Assembly (NCBI GenBank): GCA_950295325.1
Contig: OX485806.1
Location: forward strand, 47,675,169-47,735,168
Origin: Polytrichum commune
Taxonomy: Eukaryota; Streptophyta; Polytrichopsida; Polytrichales; Polytrichaceae
Direction: 5' to 3'
Length of the DNA stretch: 60,000 nucleotides
Shown piece after piece: positions 12,064 to 23,740 of the stretch; the first letter of the stretch is position 1, and every line of letters begins with the position of its first letter. The notes under the pieces are model-generated. The model was given only the letters and a program-made list of their open reading frames with translations. It had not been told where the DNA came from and searched no databases. The position numbers were made by a program, and so were the translations under genes.

Positions 12064-13530
12064 TCATCTTTCCCTCTTGCCTTCGATTGACCTAATATTC
12101 CAACATAGCACAATGTCAGCCCATAAACTTTCATTTCTTCCATAAAATTCAAATTGAAACGAACCACATTCAAAACATTGAGGGCAAATCTTAAGGTCAA
12201 CTTGGTTACGATGGCAAATCCACAATGTGAAGTCATCAGGGGTGTCAACACCTATTATTATGCGTGTCTCCTTGCGAATATGGTGAACTGTCCATGTTTT
12301 CCCCACCTCAATAATTCCAATCTCCTGATCACCAAAAGTCAGCTTCACTTCCACCATAACCTCATTGTGCATTTGGTCAATGTGCTCCCAAGTAACACCA
12401 TCTCCCAATAGACGAAGTCTACCATACTGGAAATTAGCATATAACATGCTCCTCCCCACGTGATACCTGCACTTGCAACCATACCCACATCAAGTTCCCT
12501 AGCCCAACATGTGTTGTAACCAAATGTTGAAGATATGCACAACCTAAACTTACATATTGTCCTCACCTGAATTTGATAGTATGCTTAGCCACCATGAAAT
12601 TGATTATATCCCTTGCCACAATGGATTTTTGAATCCCACCCTGGGTCCATCAAACTCGAAAGCAAGTCCTCATCTGGTCCACTGACCACAACCATAGTTG
12701 GAGTTCGTCGGAGGTTTTGGGCGACATGAAATGAGTATACCATGACATGCATTGGTAGAAATCATTGCAAGTGGCCCATGCTACTACCAGTCCTTGCCTT
12801 GGTAACTCCTTTGAAATCACAATAGAATTTGGCTCTAAAAGCCTCACCACAATGCATATCCGGTAATGGCCATGCATGATCCTCAAATGACGGCAATTCT
12901 ATAGGCTCCAAGTGACCATACAATTGCCCTAGGGTGGGAGGAACATAGGTGACAAAAAAAAATACCATTCTCAAGCAAGTCAGAATGGGTTATCCCATTC
13001 CTCTGGGCTTCCCCAATTTTTGTGTGGAGCACAACTATAATTCCTAGGAGCGAAACTGGGTCGACCCAATCTTAAAAATACGATACATACACATCTGCAA
13101 GAAACCAATTGTAGGTTAGTTTGTTGGCAATAACAAGCTACAACCGACAATCAAGGCTGCTCAATTGACACAAGTAGAAACTTAGGGGTGTAACTCCATC
13201 AAATGAGAAACACTTACAATTGCACTTGGGTCTCTGCACAACCACATTGGGATCCAACCACGTTTGTTGTGGAGCATGAGCCCATCTGATCAATATGGAC
13301 TCAACCCGAGGGTTGTTGGTAACATCAGAACCAACATTACCTACACTAAATTTCCAATCAATTATTTGCCCTTTGTATGCACCGTGGGCACAAGGAAAAC
13401 CCCGGAGTGACAACCAAGAGTTGTGGCGCCATTGGTGAGAGAGCCTAAATGATCCTAGTGTGGATGGGGGCCCTAGGCGTTGGGAACGTCTTCCATCCAC
13501 GTAGACCAGAAGTCTCAATTCTAAGGCCAT
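12064..13530 (-). CDS. Unrecognised multi-exon gene, probably TE-derived and decayed
   Basis: Read on the minus strand, three coding blocks appear. Block 1 (13530 to about 13218) ends at a good donor (GTAAGTG). A strong acceptor (TTTCTTGCAG) lies near 13095. Block 2, about 12974-12600, contains LGQLYGHLEPIELPSFEDHA and, beyond a TGA near 12764, VVVSGPDEDLLSSLMDPGWD in the same frame. Block 3 starts after an acceptor (CAAGTGCAG) near 12468 and runs to 12064, with EVKLTFGDQEIGIIEVGKTW followed by TVHHIRKETRIIIGVDTPDD and two CxxC-like cysteines. The spacing of block 3 faintly resembles a ubiquitin-like fold, but I would not claim it. A TGA, a TAA and a T-homopolymer near 12950 suggest it is broken. 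Function unknown. Confidence 0.4.
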
Positions 13531-13559
13531 TAACTATGAGTAGCTTATGGCATGCCGAT

Positions 13560-13855
13560 TCTATAATGCTCAAGATCACCTCAATCGGATGTGTGAGCTA
13601 GGAGATATGACAATTTGAGTGGGGAGTTGTCATGGGACAATGCTCTGGTATAACAATGGCCTGGGAGTGGCTCCCGGGACTACCAAGGTTGGAGCAGCCA
13701 TAGCTTCCTTAATAATTGCTAGAATGTGGAAAATGAGGGTTGCATCGGCATCTATGTGAAGTGTAGATGATAACGGAGTGGTCGCATATTATCCTCAAGG
13801 ATCATGCAATGAAGTCATGGTGTTCTGAAACTATTGGGGAATTCTAACCTCAATG
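13560..13855. other. No recognisable feature
   Basis: Short non-coding stretch between the minus-strand gene remnant and repeat copy A. Confidence 0.35.
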
Positions 13856-13871
13856 GCTAAAGAAAAATGTC

Positions 13872-14255
13872 TACATGGCCCCAACTCTTGGTAGAGAGAC
13901 AAGAGGTTTCTTGACAATGGTGTAGGGGCCCTACCTGAAGTCCAAAAGGCTTATATGGGTGAAGCGGCGAGGCCGGCCAAACCCACCCGAGGCCGAACGG
14001 CGCGGCCTCCACAGGCCTTGGCCCAACATGGGGACATAGTTGCGTATTATGATTCGGGTTGTTATAGTGTTGCTTCAACAACACAATGATCAACTAAAGA
14101 ACGGACTTTCATGGATGAAAGTCCACATCTTGCCATTGGTTACCACTTAACCGGTGAATCTCGAATGCAAGTGTAGGAGGGTTGGTCTCCATCCCATGAA
14201 TTAAAAGGTCCACGGTATGGGGAGCTAAACACTAGTGTGAGCCCAAAGTTGGTGC
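13872..14255 (-). repeat. Unclassified dispersed repeat, copy A (uninterrupted)
   Basis: The reverse complement matches two separated segments, 22290-22637 and 31049-31130. Shared landmarks in order are: CCCATACC-like block, ACCAACCCTC/ATCAACCCTC, TTTAGTTGATCAT, CAACCCGAA, CCCATATAAGCC, GTAGGGCCCCTAC and AAGAGTTGGGG. Copy A has CCATATAAGCC uninterrupted, so it represents the empty target site of the Harbinger insertion in copy B. The repeat has no coding capacity. It could be a solo LTR or a small non-autonomous retroelement, but its ends were not defined. Confidence 0.75.
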
Positions 14256-15840
14256 CCACATGTGTTTTTAAATTTAGGAATGTTTAAAACTTTGAATTGA
14301 TTTTTTAATGATTATTGTAAAACATAAAAAGAGGGTAACCTCAAGTTCTAAGGTGGATTAGGCCTTAGTCCATTGTGCTAGTGTGTTAGCTTAAGGCATT
14401 AAGAATTAACTTGAGGCTTAGGGTGTTGAGTGATTAGGATTTTGGCATTATAGGATAGTGCTATGGGTGGGGTAGTGGCGGCTTAAGGCATTTTCTTTGT
14501 TCATTTTGGGCTGTCACCATGTGGATTACGTTGGAAATCCAGGGGCCTCGGCTTGGGATCAAATCCAGGGGCTTCGAATTTGGTTCGGATTCCAGGAGAG
14601 GTCTCTCTCTCTCTCTGCACAACACCGAAAAATACAGAGAAGGAGGGCGGCGACTAGAGATGGTTTTCTGGTTGCGCCCAGGGATGGAATGATGCCGCCA
14701 GCACAAACACAGAATGAGAATGTGGTGACTGCAGCTAGGGGGCTGGGAACGGGAGATGGAGGCATTCAAGCTCCAGTCTCCTCCAAGGATAGCAAAATGG
14801 CAAAAAAAAAGTTGGGTGCAGAGCCAGGAGGGGACGACATAAGATGCCAGACTCAGTGCGTGAAGGGAGAGACTGGGGCTGCAATTGCGAAATCTCAGCG
14901 AGGCTAATGGTTGGGCGTTGATAAAGGGGAAGGAGTCTTCACCGAAAACTGAGGTTGAGCTGCGGCATTATTGAATGTCTTGCCAGACACCTGATGTTGG
15001 TTGCTTCAAGGGTGATTCTATTGGGAGGAATTCATACAACTAAGGTCATGCCTGCAGATTTATTGGATAGGCAATGCAGGAGGTTGAAGACAGAGATAAA
15101 TTTGAGGCGAGGGTGATGGTTGCAACCGCCGCTAACTGCTCAACAATGGTTATGGGATGGGTGCCTGGGAAGTGAAGTAGCAATAGTCCCAGAGAGGGGA
15201 CCTGAGACGGAGGTGGAGGCATTGTGGGCAGCCTACCACGGTGAGCTGGGAATGCCCTGGAGTAGGAGGGAACGACTGTGCTGGGGGTGCAATTGAACAG
15301 GGGAGCTCGGTGAAACCTTACACATCTGGGTGGGGTCTGGGTGGGGTCTGGGTACCGGTTGATGGTCCAGGGCGTGGAGTTGGAGGCATTGAGGGTTATT
15401 AGTGCTAAGAAGCCAAGGGGTAATTAGGGATTAGGATTACTGAGTAGGACCAGTAAAAGGTCTCGGTCGGAAATGACCTCTTTTAGAAGTAGGGAGTTTC
15501 ATTAGGTAGTGAGGCTTTACGTGCCATCATGAAACATGGAATGGATTTCCATATGAAGGGATGACATGTGTTCATGAACATGTGGCAAGCCCTAATCTTA
15601 AATAAAAAGGATTGGCATTTCACGTTTACTACTTGAGTGGAGGGAGAACAAGGGAGTAGAGTTAAGGAAGATCATTCCAGTAAGTTGCATGTGAGCCTCA
15701 GGTTCCCACCAGGACCACAACGCACAAGGGTGGGGATTTGAGGCTGACAAAGTGTAGTGAATGTTATCCATTGGCATGTGGGATAAAATTTTTACCGTAG
15801 TCATAAAAGGGACGAATATTTTATGCTATATCCTCCAACC
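14256..15840. other. G-rich non-coding stretch; no gene supported
   Basis: The plus strand is G-rich with many GGAGG-like and TTAGG-like phrases, and has a CT microsatellite near 14602-14617. An open frame at 14497-14907 has no recognisable domain and is compositionally driven. TGGGTGGGGTCTGGG is duplicated in tandem near 15329-15352. Possibly the internal region of a decayed LTR element. Confidence 0.3.
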
Positions 15841-17229
15841 TCCTTAAATTCATCAAAAAATACGTCATTTTCAAGTGTGTATTTTATAGGTATTGGATGG
15901 ATGGAAGGTTTGTTATTTTTTTTAAATAACAACTTATCTAGTATGTTCTTCCAATGGTTCTTATGATAATGACAACACCAGGGAACAATGGAATATCCAC
16001 ATCATTGAATAGTTCGCAACCCCGTCCATTCAACAATACCAACATTTAGTTGCAACAAGATATGCATGCGATTCATGTTTTGATTGAGAATACCTCACCC
16101 TTGAACATAGTATGGGGAGGTCCTAGTGGTCATATCTTTGTGAAAATTGTTGAAATTATAAAACGGTAGTTGGCTATGTGTTTTGGAATTTTTTAAATGC
16201 AATATGGTTTTCTTTGTGTTTGTAGGTGAGAAATGCACATAAAACCATATGTTTGTATATTAATTTGGCTCATGCAAGTGTTGATTTGATGGTGACTAAA
16301 ATTTCTTAGGGTATTCTAGTTCTTAAGATCATCCCCTTCCAATATTGTCCCGTTGTGGAATGATCATGTCATGACAAAATACGAACAATTTTTGAGTTCA
16401 CATTTTTTTCACAACAATGTTGCATTTATTGTTATTGTTCCAAAATAACATTGAAATTAATATGGTGTCAAAAGTTTTTCCTTCATTTATTACTTCAACC
16501 TTCTCCATGATTGGTGGGGAATCAATGAGATGAGGCTACGTTTGCTTTTGAACAACACTTGGATGATATTCACCATCTCAAAAATCTTCAAGATGATAAA
16601 TATGAACATGTCACCATATACATACATTGATTTGAATTTGGTTTGGTGAATGACATATTGAATGTTTCCGCTTTTTTGTTTTGTTCATGGCAATATAGTG
16701 CATTGAAAATCCAAATTAATCTAAATGTTGTTGATGATAATATTTTTTAAACTCCAATACTAAAGCAACACAACTCATGGATGGACACAAGCCATGGCAA
16801 GGTTCTCGCAAGAATGCCATTTTTTGTTGTAGATTTCTAATGAGGCTTGTACAAAATCTTAAAATCTTGTTATTGTAGTCTTGGTATGCATAGGTGAGTG
16901 TGTTTTCAGTCATTTATTTTTATTCATGTTTAGATAATATAACATATATGACCTCATTTTTCAATGTCTTTGCTTCTGTTATTCTTTCTCAATGAAATGA
17001 ATGCATTATGATTACATATTTTCATTTTTGAGAAGCTATTTGTTTCACTACATGACAAACAAACACCTACCACCATGTTGCAACGAGGTCGAGATCCTCA
17101 CTCGAAGAAGGTCCAATTCAAACCTTGATTAATTGTTTTTGCTTGAATATGTACGTTTTAGTCTTGTGGTTGTAATTTGAAAATTTGTTGATTAAATCCA
17201 TAAATCCCAAACCACATTGTATGTGCAAA
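15841..17229. other. No recognisable feature
   Basis: AT-rich DNA with many T-runs and no long open frame. The 16716-16913 minus-strand frame has no family resemblance. Confidence 0.35.
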
Positions 17230-17269
17230 TCGTTAGCATTTACTACATCCTTGCATTTCAAGCATATCT

Positions 17270-17563
17270 TTCCATGTTATGTTGAAGATATTGCCATGGC
17301 CATTATCATATTAGTTACAATAGGATATAAAATTGCACAACTATAAACACCCATACAAAGGCATACAAACAATGCATGGAGTGACATGGTTTCATGTTCT
17401 TTTTGCTTTGTATTTTTTTTTTTTTTTTCTCTTCATTGTTTCACACAAACAATTTGGGATAAGTCTTATCATTTTTCATACTAGCATGATAGCCTTATTC
17501 TTTCTTATGCCTCTTCCTTTATATTTCTATTGGCTATGGTTAATATAATGGTCTACCCTCCAA
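17270..17563 (-). repeat. 3' LTR of the copia element
   Basis: It matches 20470-20753 in the same orientation: CAATAGGA, CAAAGGCATA, ATGGTTTCATGTTCT versus ATGGTCTCATGTTCT, AAGTCTTATC versus AAGTTTTATC, and TTTCTTATGCCT followed by TTCCTTTATATTTCTATTG and TCTACCCTC. The inner boundary is clear to within a few bases (about 17563). The outer one is estimated by where similarity fades. Confidence 0.7.
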
Positions 17564-17759
17564 ACTCTCATATTGCGAGTCATCAAAGGCTTTTAAATCC
17601 ATTGCATTTGTTAATGTTTGATGCCTATTTTTTTGCAAGTGGTTTGGTTAGTTCGTATGGTATCATATCTTCTGTTGGACAAAACTTCAAACATATCTCT
17701 TAGATTTTTAGTTTCTCTCTAATGAAATGATGTTATATATCAATATATTTGGTGCAAAA

Positions 17760-18132
17760 ATGGTCTGTGGGATTATTTGCAAGTGCTATGCATCCTTGAT
17801 TGTCACACATGATGGATGTCAATCTTTCTTACACATATTCCACATCCGCCAAAAGTTGCCTAAACCAATCCATTTATTTAGTACAATGGCTAGTAGCCAT
17901 GTATTCCGCCTCTGTTGGAGAAAATGCAATGGTTGGTTGTTTTTTGCATTTCCACAAAATGACTCCAACACCAAGAAAAAAACATGTACCCCATGGTGGA
18001 TTGCTGGTCTTTTGCATCTCCCGCCCAATTCACATCGCAGAAACCTCTCAAAACCTTCACCTTGCCTTCAAGGCCTAATTTGAGTCCAAAATTCCCTTGA
18101 AATACCTCATGATGCATTTCACGATCATCCAA
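17760..18132 (-). pseudogene. Copia RNase H domain remnant
   Basis: The minus strand reads LRGFCDVNWAGDAKDQQSTM, the typical copia RNase H pattern (Asp-x-Asp/Asn-Trp-Ala-Gly-Asp, then STxGY). After a frame disturbance it continues with IMCDNQGCIALANNPTDH, matching the copia CDNxxxIxLxxNPxxH block. Frameshifts around 17940 break the frame. It is the 3' end of pol, ahead of the 3' LTR. Confidence 0.8.
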
Positions 18133-18302
18133 TGTGGTGGATGGGCCTTCAACATAAATTACCTAAGCGTACTCACTGCAAATGCAGTATCACCCCTCAT
18201 GGCTACTATTGCATACATGAGAGATCCTACTCCACCCTTATTAACACCTTTCATTTCCATTTACACATTCACAAATTCGTATACTTAAAGTTTGAACAAT
18301 TT

Positions 18303-18593
18303 TCAATATACAGTGAACAAAATTCCGACAGGTTTGCATTCTTCCATATTCAAATGCACGAGGATCTCTTCAATGTAGCTCTTTTGATTCATCGTCATGG
18401 TACAAGCTTCTTTATTCCTCTCAAATTCCACTCTTAAGCAATAATGTAGTTCTCCGAGATCATTCATCTTAAATTCTTTCTTGAGCTTTGATATGAGCCA
18501 TCTCAATTGGATTACATTGCCTGCAAATATGATCAAATCATCCACGTAGAGGATTGCCACCAACAAATACTCAGCCATTTGTTTGACGTACAA
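18303..18593 (-). pseudogene. Copia reverse transcriptase remnant (YVDD motif)
   Basis: The frame encodes VAILYVDDLIIFAGN, the copia RT catalytic motif (Tyr-Val-Asp-Asp), followed by KLKKEFKMNDLGELHYCL and the typical IxLxQxxYIxxIL-like block. About 95 residues are continuous. The N-terminal palm and finger region upstream (18600-19060) is too degraded to follow in one frame. Confidence 0.9.
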
Positions 18594-19067
18594 CGAATGA
18601 ACTGTTTGGTTTTTACAAAAACCCTCCTTAATGAATAACGAGTCGATACGGTGGTACCACGTCCTTAACGATTACTTGATCCTATACAAAGTTTTCTTGA
18701 GTTTGCACACAAGATGTTATTTTTCCTTTGTTTAAACCCTTCAGTTGATGCATATAAATTTTCACCTCTAATATTTCATTCAAAAATACCATTTTTACAT
18801 CCATTTGGTGGATCTTTCAAGTGGTTGCTCCTAATATGATAATACATCTAATGGTGATAAACTTGGCCATGGGAGCAAATGTCTCATTAATATCCACTTT
18901 GGCCACTTGAGAATATTACTTTGTTACTAACATGCATTATACCTAATAATTTCATTAAATGCATCATTTTTGGTGCAAAACATCCATTTGCATCCTACAG
19001 TCTTGCAATCATTTGGAAGGTTGGTTAATTCCCACGTATCATTGGCCATGAGTGAGTCATACTCCTC

Positions 19068-19463
19068 TTACATTGCAACCTCCCATTTGCTCGCATCTTT
19101 GGATTTCAACACTTCACTCAAATTCAAAGGATCATCCGACAATGCCACATTGGCTTGTTCTTCATCGTGTTGGGATAGAATATGATTCTTCCACCACTCT
19201 CCCGGTGGACGTTGCTTCCTCATAGAATATGATACATCCTTGCCGAATCTCTCAATGCGGTCGTCATTTTCCGTGGGAATTTCAATTGCCTCCTCATTTG
19301 CAATCAAGTGATTTCCCACTTGCTGTTCGCGTTCCTCACCATCCTCACACGAAGATGATTTGGAAGATTCATCCACAACAACTGCCATAAGGCCTTCATT
19401 CCTCTTACTAGGACGTATCTCCAAAACGTTTCCAATGCTCATGTGATCTTCTATAAATACCAT
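19068..19463 (-). pseudogene. Copia integrase-RT linker remnant
   Basis: An acidic, Ser/Glu-rich stretch leads into RPPGEWWKNHIL, then NVALSDDPLNLSEVLKSKDA and SKWEVAM. This resembles the linker and RT start in copia polyproteins (P-W.. then EP.(S/N)..EA...(D/P)..W..AM). It ends at a stop near 19068, after which RT continues in broken frames. Confidence 0.75.
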
Positions 19464-19501
19464 ATTTCTATTTTTAATGAATTTCTAAGTTTGTAAACAC
19501 A

Positions 19502-20095
19502 TTAACCTATAGGCCTTAGTCCCCTTACAATAACCCATAAACAAACATTTTGTGTTTTTTGCCTTAGTTTACCCTTTTGTTTATTTGGCACCATTGTGAA
19601 GACGATGCATTTAAACACATGCATGTGGCAACGCAAGGTTTCTTTCCGCTCCCCGTTTTCTTGGATGTAATGGAATCCAACGCCGTTGTTGGATAATGGT
19701 TTCATGATTAACTGCATTAGCCACCGTTTCCGCCCAAAATTATTTATTGAGGTTGTGAGCATGAAACTTGTTCCTTGCCATCTTCAAGATGGTACAATTT
19801 GCACATTCTGCCAGTCCATTTTGTTGAATCATATACGGGGTAGACGTTTGCTTTATGATACCGTGATCCTTCAAAAAGTGGTTGAATGCCTTGAAAATGA
19901 ACTTCTCGTCATTGCATGACCAAACTGTTTTGATTTTATAATCCGATTGCCTATTTACGAGTGCCTTGAGTTCCTTGAACTTCTCAAAGAAATCTCATTT
20001 GGATTTTAACACATACAACCACACCTCCCTTGAAAAATGATCAATAATGATTACAAAATATCTTGCACTGCCCATGGATGTGGTTGGATTTTCCT
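19502..20095 (-). pseudogene. Copia integrase core and C-terminal remnant
   Basis: The minus strand around 19920-19800 reads HGIIKQTSTPYMIQQNGLAE, the copia integrase motif containing the catalytic Glu region (G(I/V).(H/R).xS.P(Y/H)TPQQNG.AER). The 19762-19502 frame has the downstream block with CHMHVFKCIVFTMVPNKQKG KLRQKTQNVC-like text corresponding to the copia ...VPK..R.KLD.K...C.F(I/V)GY region. Stops and frameshifts separate the pieces. Confidence 0.8.
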
Positions 20096-20469
20096 CTAGT
20101 AAATTTGTCAATGATTTTAGCGGCCTCGCTCTCAAATGATCCTACCATACGCTTGGATATACACTCAAAATACTCAAAAAATAAATCTTTTACCCTAAAT
20201 GCCTTATACTCTTGAATATCTCAAGTTAGATCTTCTACACTTCAAATGACTTCCACTCTCGAATTATTCAAAGAAGATTACCACACCTCAAGAAAGTTCT
20301 AAAGACATTTAAATCACTTTCTCTTGCATCAAACATACATTCAAACAAAAATCAAAAATCAAAAATACTTAGAACAACAAAATGCGCCCTCGGACACCTC
20401 CAACACTCTAAAACGCCAACACCTCAAGATCCACTAAGCAAACTCAAATGCAATGAAATCTCTAGGCAC

Positions 20470-20753
20470 TTCACTTGCATGATAGGCCCATAATCTATTG
20501 GAATCAATAGGAAAGAAGATTTCCCAAGCATAGATCCTTATGCAAAGGCATATGAACAATGCTTAGAGTGAGATGGTCTCATGTTCTCATTGCTTTGCCT
20601 TTTATTGTTTTTATTTTCTTTTCATTGGTTTGTACAAATAATATGAGATAAGTTTTATCCTTCTTTGGATTGGCATGGTAGCCTTAATCTTTCTTATGCC
20701 TATTCCTTTATATTTCTATTGACTATGAGCAATCTAATGCTCTACCCTCTACA
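20470..20753 (-). repeat. 5' LTR of the copia element
   Basis: This is the partner of 17270-17563. In element orientation it begins TGTAGAGGGTAGA (reverse complement of 20741-20753), consistent with an LTR starting TG. Divergence from the other LTR is visible by eye at many positions, indicating an old insertion. A flanking target duplication could not be confirmed. Confidence 0.7.
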
Positions 20754-22254
20754 AATCAAGGCATACAGTCCACCTTGTCGATTATGAGATTATGATCTTG
20801 GTATTGCGGTTTATCTGGAGATAGATGGAATAATACTAATGGGTGACAATTCATCCAATGATAACATATAGTATGATCAACAATGAATGTAGTTTTAACA
20901 AATATATTGCAATATGTGGATATGTTTTCAAATGCTGCATTTATTAAATATTTTCATTATCTTGTTTGTTGATGAAATCTTTATTGAACATTTTTTCCAT
21001 AGCATTTTTTTCTCAACCTTTGATTGTATATGCCTACATGCCCATTATTCCATTAAAAAACATGCTCAAATATATATTACATGAAACCTTAATTTTCCAT
21101 GCCCAATTCCCGTCAAATTTGCCTAAAAAAGTCACCTCAGTTTTAACCAATCGTAGTTGAAAATTAAATTTTTTTTGAGAAATCAAATTATACATGTGTT
21201 AATAGGCTAGAGGTGGTTAGTTGTATTCTAAATTATAAGCATTGAATTCTTGCATGTATATGATTATAATAAGAATATTAATTATGGTCTTTAAGGGCAG
21301 GAATATAAAATTCAAATTGGGGTTGGATTTGCTTTATCAAACTTCCACTCAAATCACCTTTAAATGAAAAATATTAGCCTAATCCAAAAGAAGGAAAATT
21401 AACCTACTAAAAAAACTCACAAATATTGAAAAATAATGATTTTGTGATTTTTTTGGAAATTTTACAATTTCACATAGCAGTGCCACAACTGCGCATCTTT
21501 CATACGGATTTACACCCACCATCACATGTCCAACTAAATAGTCCAATAGTTGATATTTTAAAAGTAATATGTTTGAGTGTCTTGAAATTTTTTATATCCA
21601 TTGGGAACCATCTGCATGAAAAAATGAACAAAGTAACATATTTATAATGCCCCTAAACCATGGAGGTGACAAATGTCAAACATGCATTTGTGAACTAGTT
21701 TCATTTTTAATCTCACGCTTGTGGTTTGGGTTAAGGCTCACGGGTTAGTAAAAAATAAAGTTATTTGTTAGAAATGAGATAAATGTTAGTTGGTTAGCAT
21801 TGTTAAAGACAATTATACCATATACAAAGACCGACACGACGACGGGCGGATAAAAATTGAGCGGATGGAGGCCATTGGATTGAAAGGGCGGCAAACGAAA
21901 ATTATTGCATTTACGAGTTTAAAAAAATATGGTTAAGGTGAAATCGGTTGTGGGTGCTAACCGTTGGATGTAAATACGGTTAGATCTACAACTTTGTGGT
22001 TGGAAGGGGATAGTTTGCGAATGGTAGCACAACTTTCATTCTCACATTTTTTTGTGATTATGATAGTCTAAGTGTTTCCCTTTCCATGTAGGTAGACACA
22101 TAAAGTTCTTAGAATGATAGGAATATGGATGTCGAATAAAAAGATTTTTGAACCATGTTGGATAATGATTATATTTACGTGTATTGCTAAAGCAAATTAT
22201 GTGTGGATGCGTGTTTGTCGGGGCAAAAAATGCAGCTAGATGTTTTTCTAGGTT
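20754..22254. other. No recognisable feature
   Basis: AT-rich sequence with no long open frame and no family match. A CGACACGACGACGGGCGG-like GC island lies near 21833-21850. Repeat copy B begins around 22260-22290. Confidence 0.35.
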
Positions 22255-22289
22255 GTATTTGTCGCAACCCTTGCTAGCGCCCCTCCACT

Positions 22290-22637
22290 ATATTGACCAT
22301 TTCTCAATTCTTGTAAGGGTCACGAGCGCTAATACTTCAAATTCCACCCATGTGAATGGTTAGTTCCCAATACCTTAGATCTCCAAACTCATAGGTGGAT
22401 GATCAACCCTCATAAACTTCAATTTGGGATTCCCCTTTACGTCGGTAGCCAATGATTAGATGTGAATTTCCATCCATTAAAGTTCAATCTTTAGTTGATC
22501 ATCACGTTGCTTGAACAACGCTATAACAACCCGAACCATACTAGACAACTATGCCCCCAAGTTAGGCCAACGCCCATGGAGGCTGTGACATTTGGTCTTG
22601 AGTGGGTTAGGTTGGCCACGTTGCATTACCCATATAA
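22290..22637 (+). repeat. Unclassified dispersed repeat, copy B, left part
   Basis: Homologous to the reverse complement of copy A (13872-14255) up to CCCATATAA, where similarity stops abruptly at 22637. It resumes at 31049. Upstream similarity fades near 22290, though the family may begin near 22259 (TGTCGCAACCC). Confidence 0.75.
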
Positions 22638-22670
22638 GGGGGGGGGCCACACCCGGGGTGTTCAAGCTGG
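22635..22670 (+). repeat. Harbinger left TIR with TAA target duplication
   Basis: TAA (22635-22637) is followed by a G-run and GGCCACACCCGGGGTGTT. Compared with the right end read inward, the shared core is GGCC(A/G)CACC(C/A)GGGG(G)TGTT. The G-run at the tip differs in length from the right end. Confidence 0.85.
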
Positions 22671-23164
22671 AAACGGGCCCGGGACCGGTGTTCAGGGCCT
22701 AACTGACACCGCACATGGGGGTGCCAGAACGGAGGAGGGAGGAAGGTGTCAGGGTTTGTCGGCATGTACTTCCTGCCGGAAGTAGTGACATGGCTGCTCT
22801 TTGCACCGGTTTGACAACGTTGGTAAATACCAACTTTTTGTGCAGGGTCCTTGGATGATCCGACTGTTCACCACAAAATGGCAATGATTGTCATCCGCTC
22901 CGACAGATGCTGAGCACTGCAGGGGAGCGTTCGCGAGGTGGGTGCGGGGTTTGCCGGACGGTGTGTGTGGAGCTCACGGCGGCGAATGCATGCGGCTTGG
23001 GTGCAGTGGTCTTCTCCGCCGACCCGAATAGGCTTCTCGTTTGTTATAGGTGAGCCTTTTCCCCGACATGAAAATCTCGCTGTGCTCCAATGCCAGACAC
23101 ACAAACAGACGAAAAGACAGAAAGAGAACAAAGGAGATGTGTGTTGGGTGTGCATGTTTTTGGG

Positions 23165-23740
23165 ATTTGTTGGCCGAGTCGTCAATGTTGTGAATGGGTG
23201 CTGGCACACTCACCGACCTTGGTGCCTGCGTGAGTCCCGGTGTCGTCGTGCGGCGCGAAGGTTCTGCGGCAGCAGCCACCGATGCGCATAAGAAATTCAG
23301 CACAGCACAGCCGATACCTCCATAGCAAGGCAATGTCTGCTGAAGTAGAAATTAAAGAAAAAATCCGAAAAATGGCAGTGTCTGTTGGAACTGAAATTGA
23401 GGCATAACACCGAAGACTCGGCGAATGGCTTCTTGGTTGCCCGGATTCGGCTGGAATTGGGGTGGAGTTTTGTTGGCGTGGATTAACCTAGTCCATAAGA
23501 AACGGGTTGAGTCTTGGTTGAAACGTCAATGTCGTGTATGGATGCTGCCACACTCGCCGACATTGGTGGTCCTGGGTGCCTCCTGGAGTCCTGGTGTCAA
23601 TGTGCCGCGTGACCCTTGTGCGGCACCAGCCATCGATGCGCATAACAAATTCGGTCCGCTCACACTCGATACCTCCACGGCAAACCACTGTCTGTTCGAG
23701 TTGAAATTGAAGCAAAAATCCGAAACCTGCCAATGTTTGT
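23165..23740. repeat. Imperfect subterminal tandem repeat inside Harbinger
   Basis: Copy 1 (about 23180-23400) and copy 2 (about 23530-23740) share GTCAATGT, the CACACTC.CCGAC.TTGGTG block, GAGTCC(C/T)GGTGTC, GCGGCA(C/G)CAGCCA, CGATGCGCATAA and CGATACCTCCA, plus AAAAATCCGAAA. By eye they are roughly three-quarters identical. They lie upstream of ORF1 and could be regulatory or transposase-binding sequence, as subterminal repeats often are. No coding function. Confidence 0.7.

Larger units (their letters stand above)
17230..20753 (-). mobile_element. Decayed Ty1/copia LTR retrotransposon
   Basis: Two direct repeats of roughly 0.3 kb flank about 2.9 kb of copia pol remnants read on the minus strand. 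In element order these are integrase (about 20090-19500), linker, reverse transcriptase (about 19100-18300) and RNase H (about 18130-17760). The order INT-RT-RH is diagnostic of Ty1/copia rather than Ty3/gypsy. The internal region is shorter than the usual 4-5 kb and no gag was seen next to the 5' LTR, so the 5' half appears deleted. Many stops and frameshifts and strongly diverged LTRs mark it as old and inactive. Confidence 0.8.

Noticed and set aside
14497-14907. 136-codon open frame
   Set aside because: G-rich composition explains the open frame on both strands; no domain, no introns, no context.
14256-15600. Homology between this G-rich stretch and the reverse complement of 1.9-3.3 kb
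   Set aside because: Shared phrases such as GGTAATTAGG are short and compositional; I could not align the segments convincingly.
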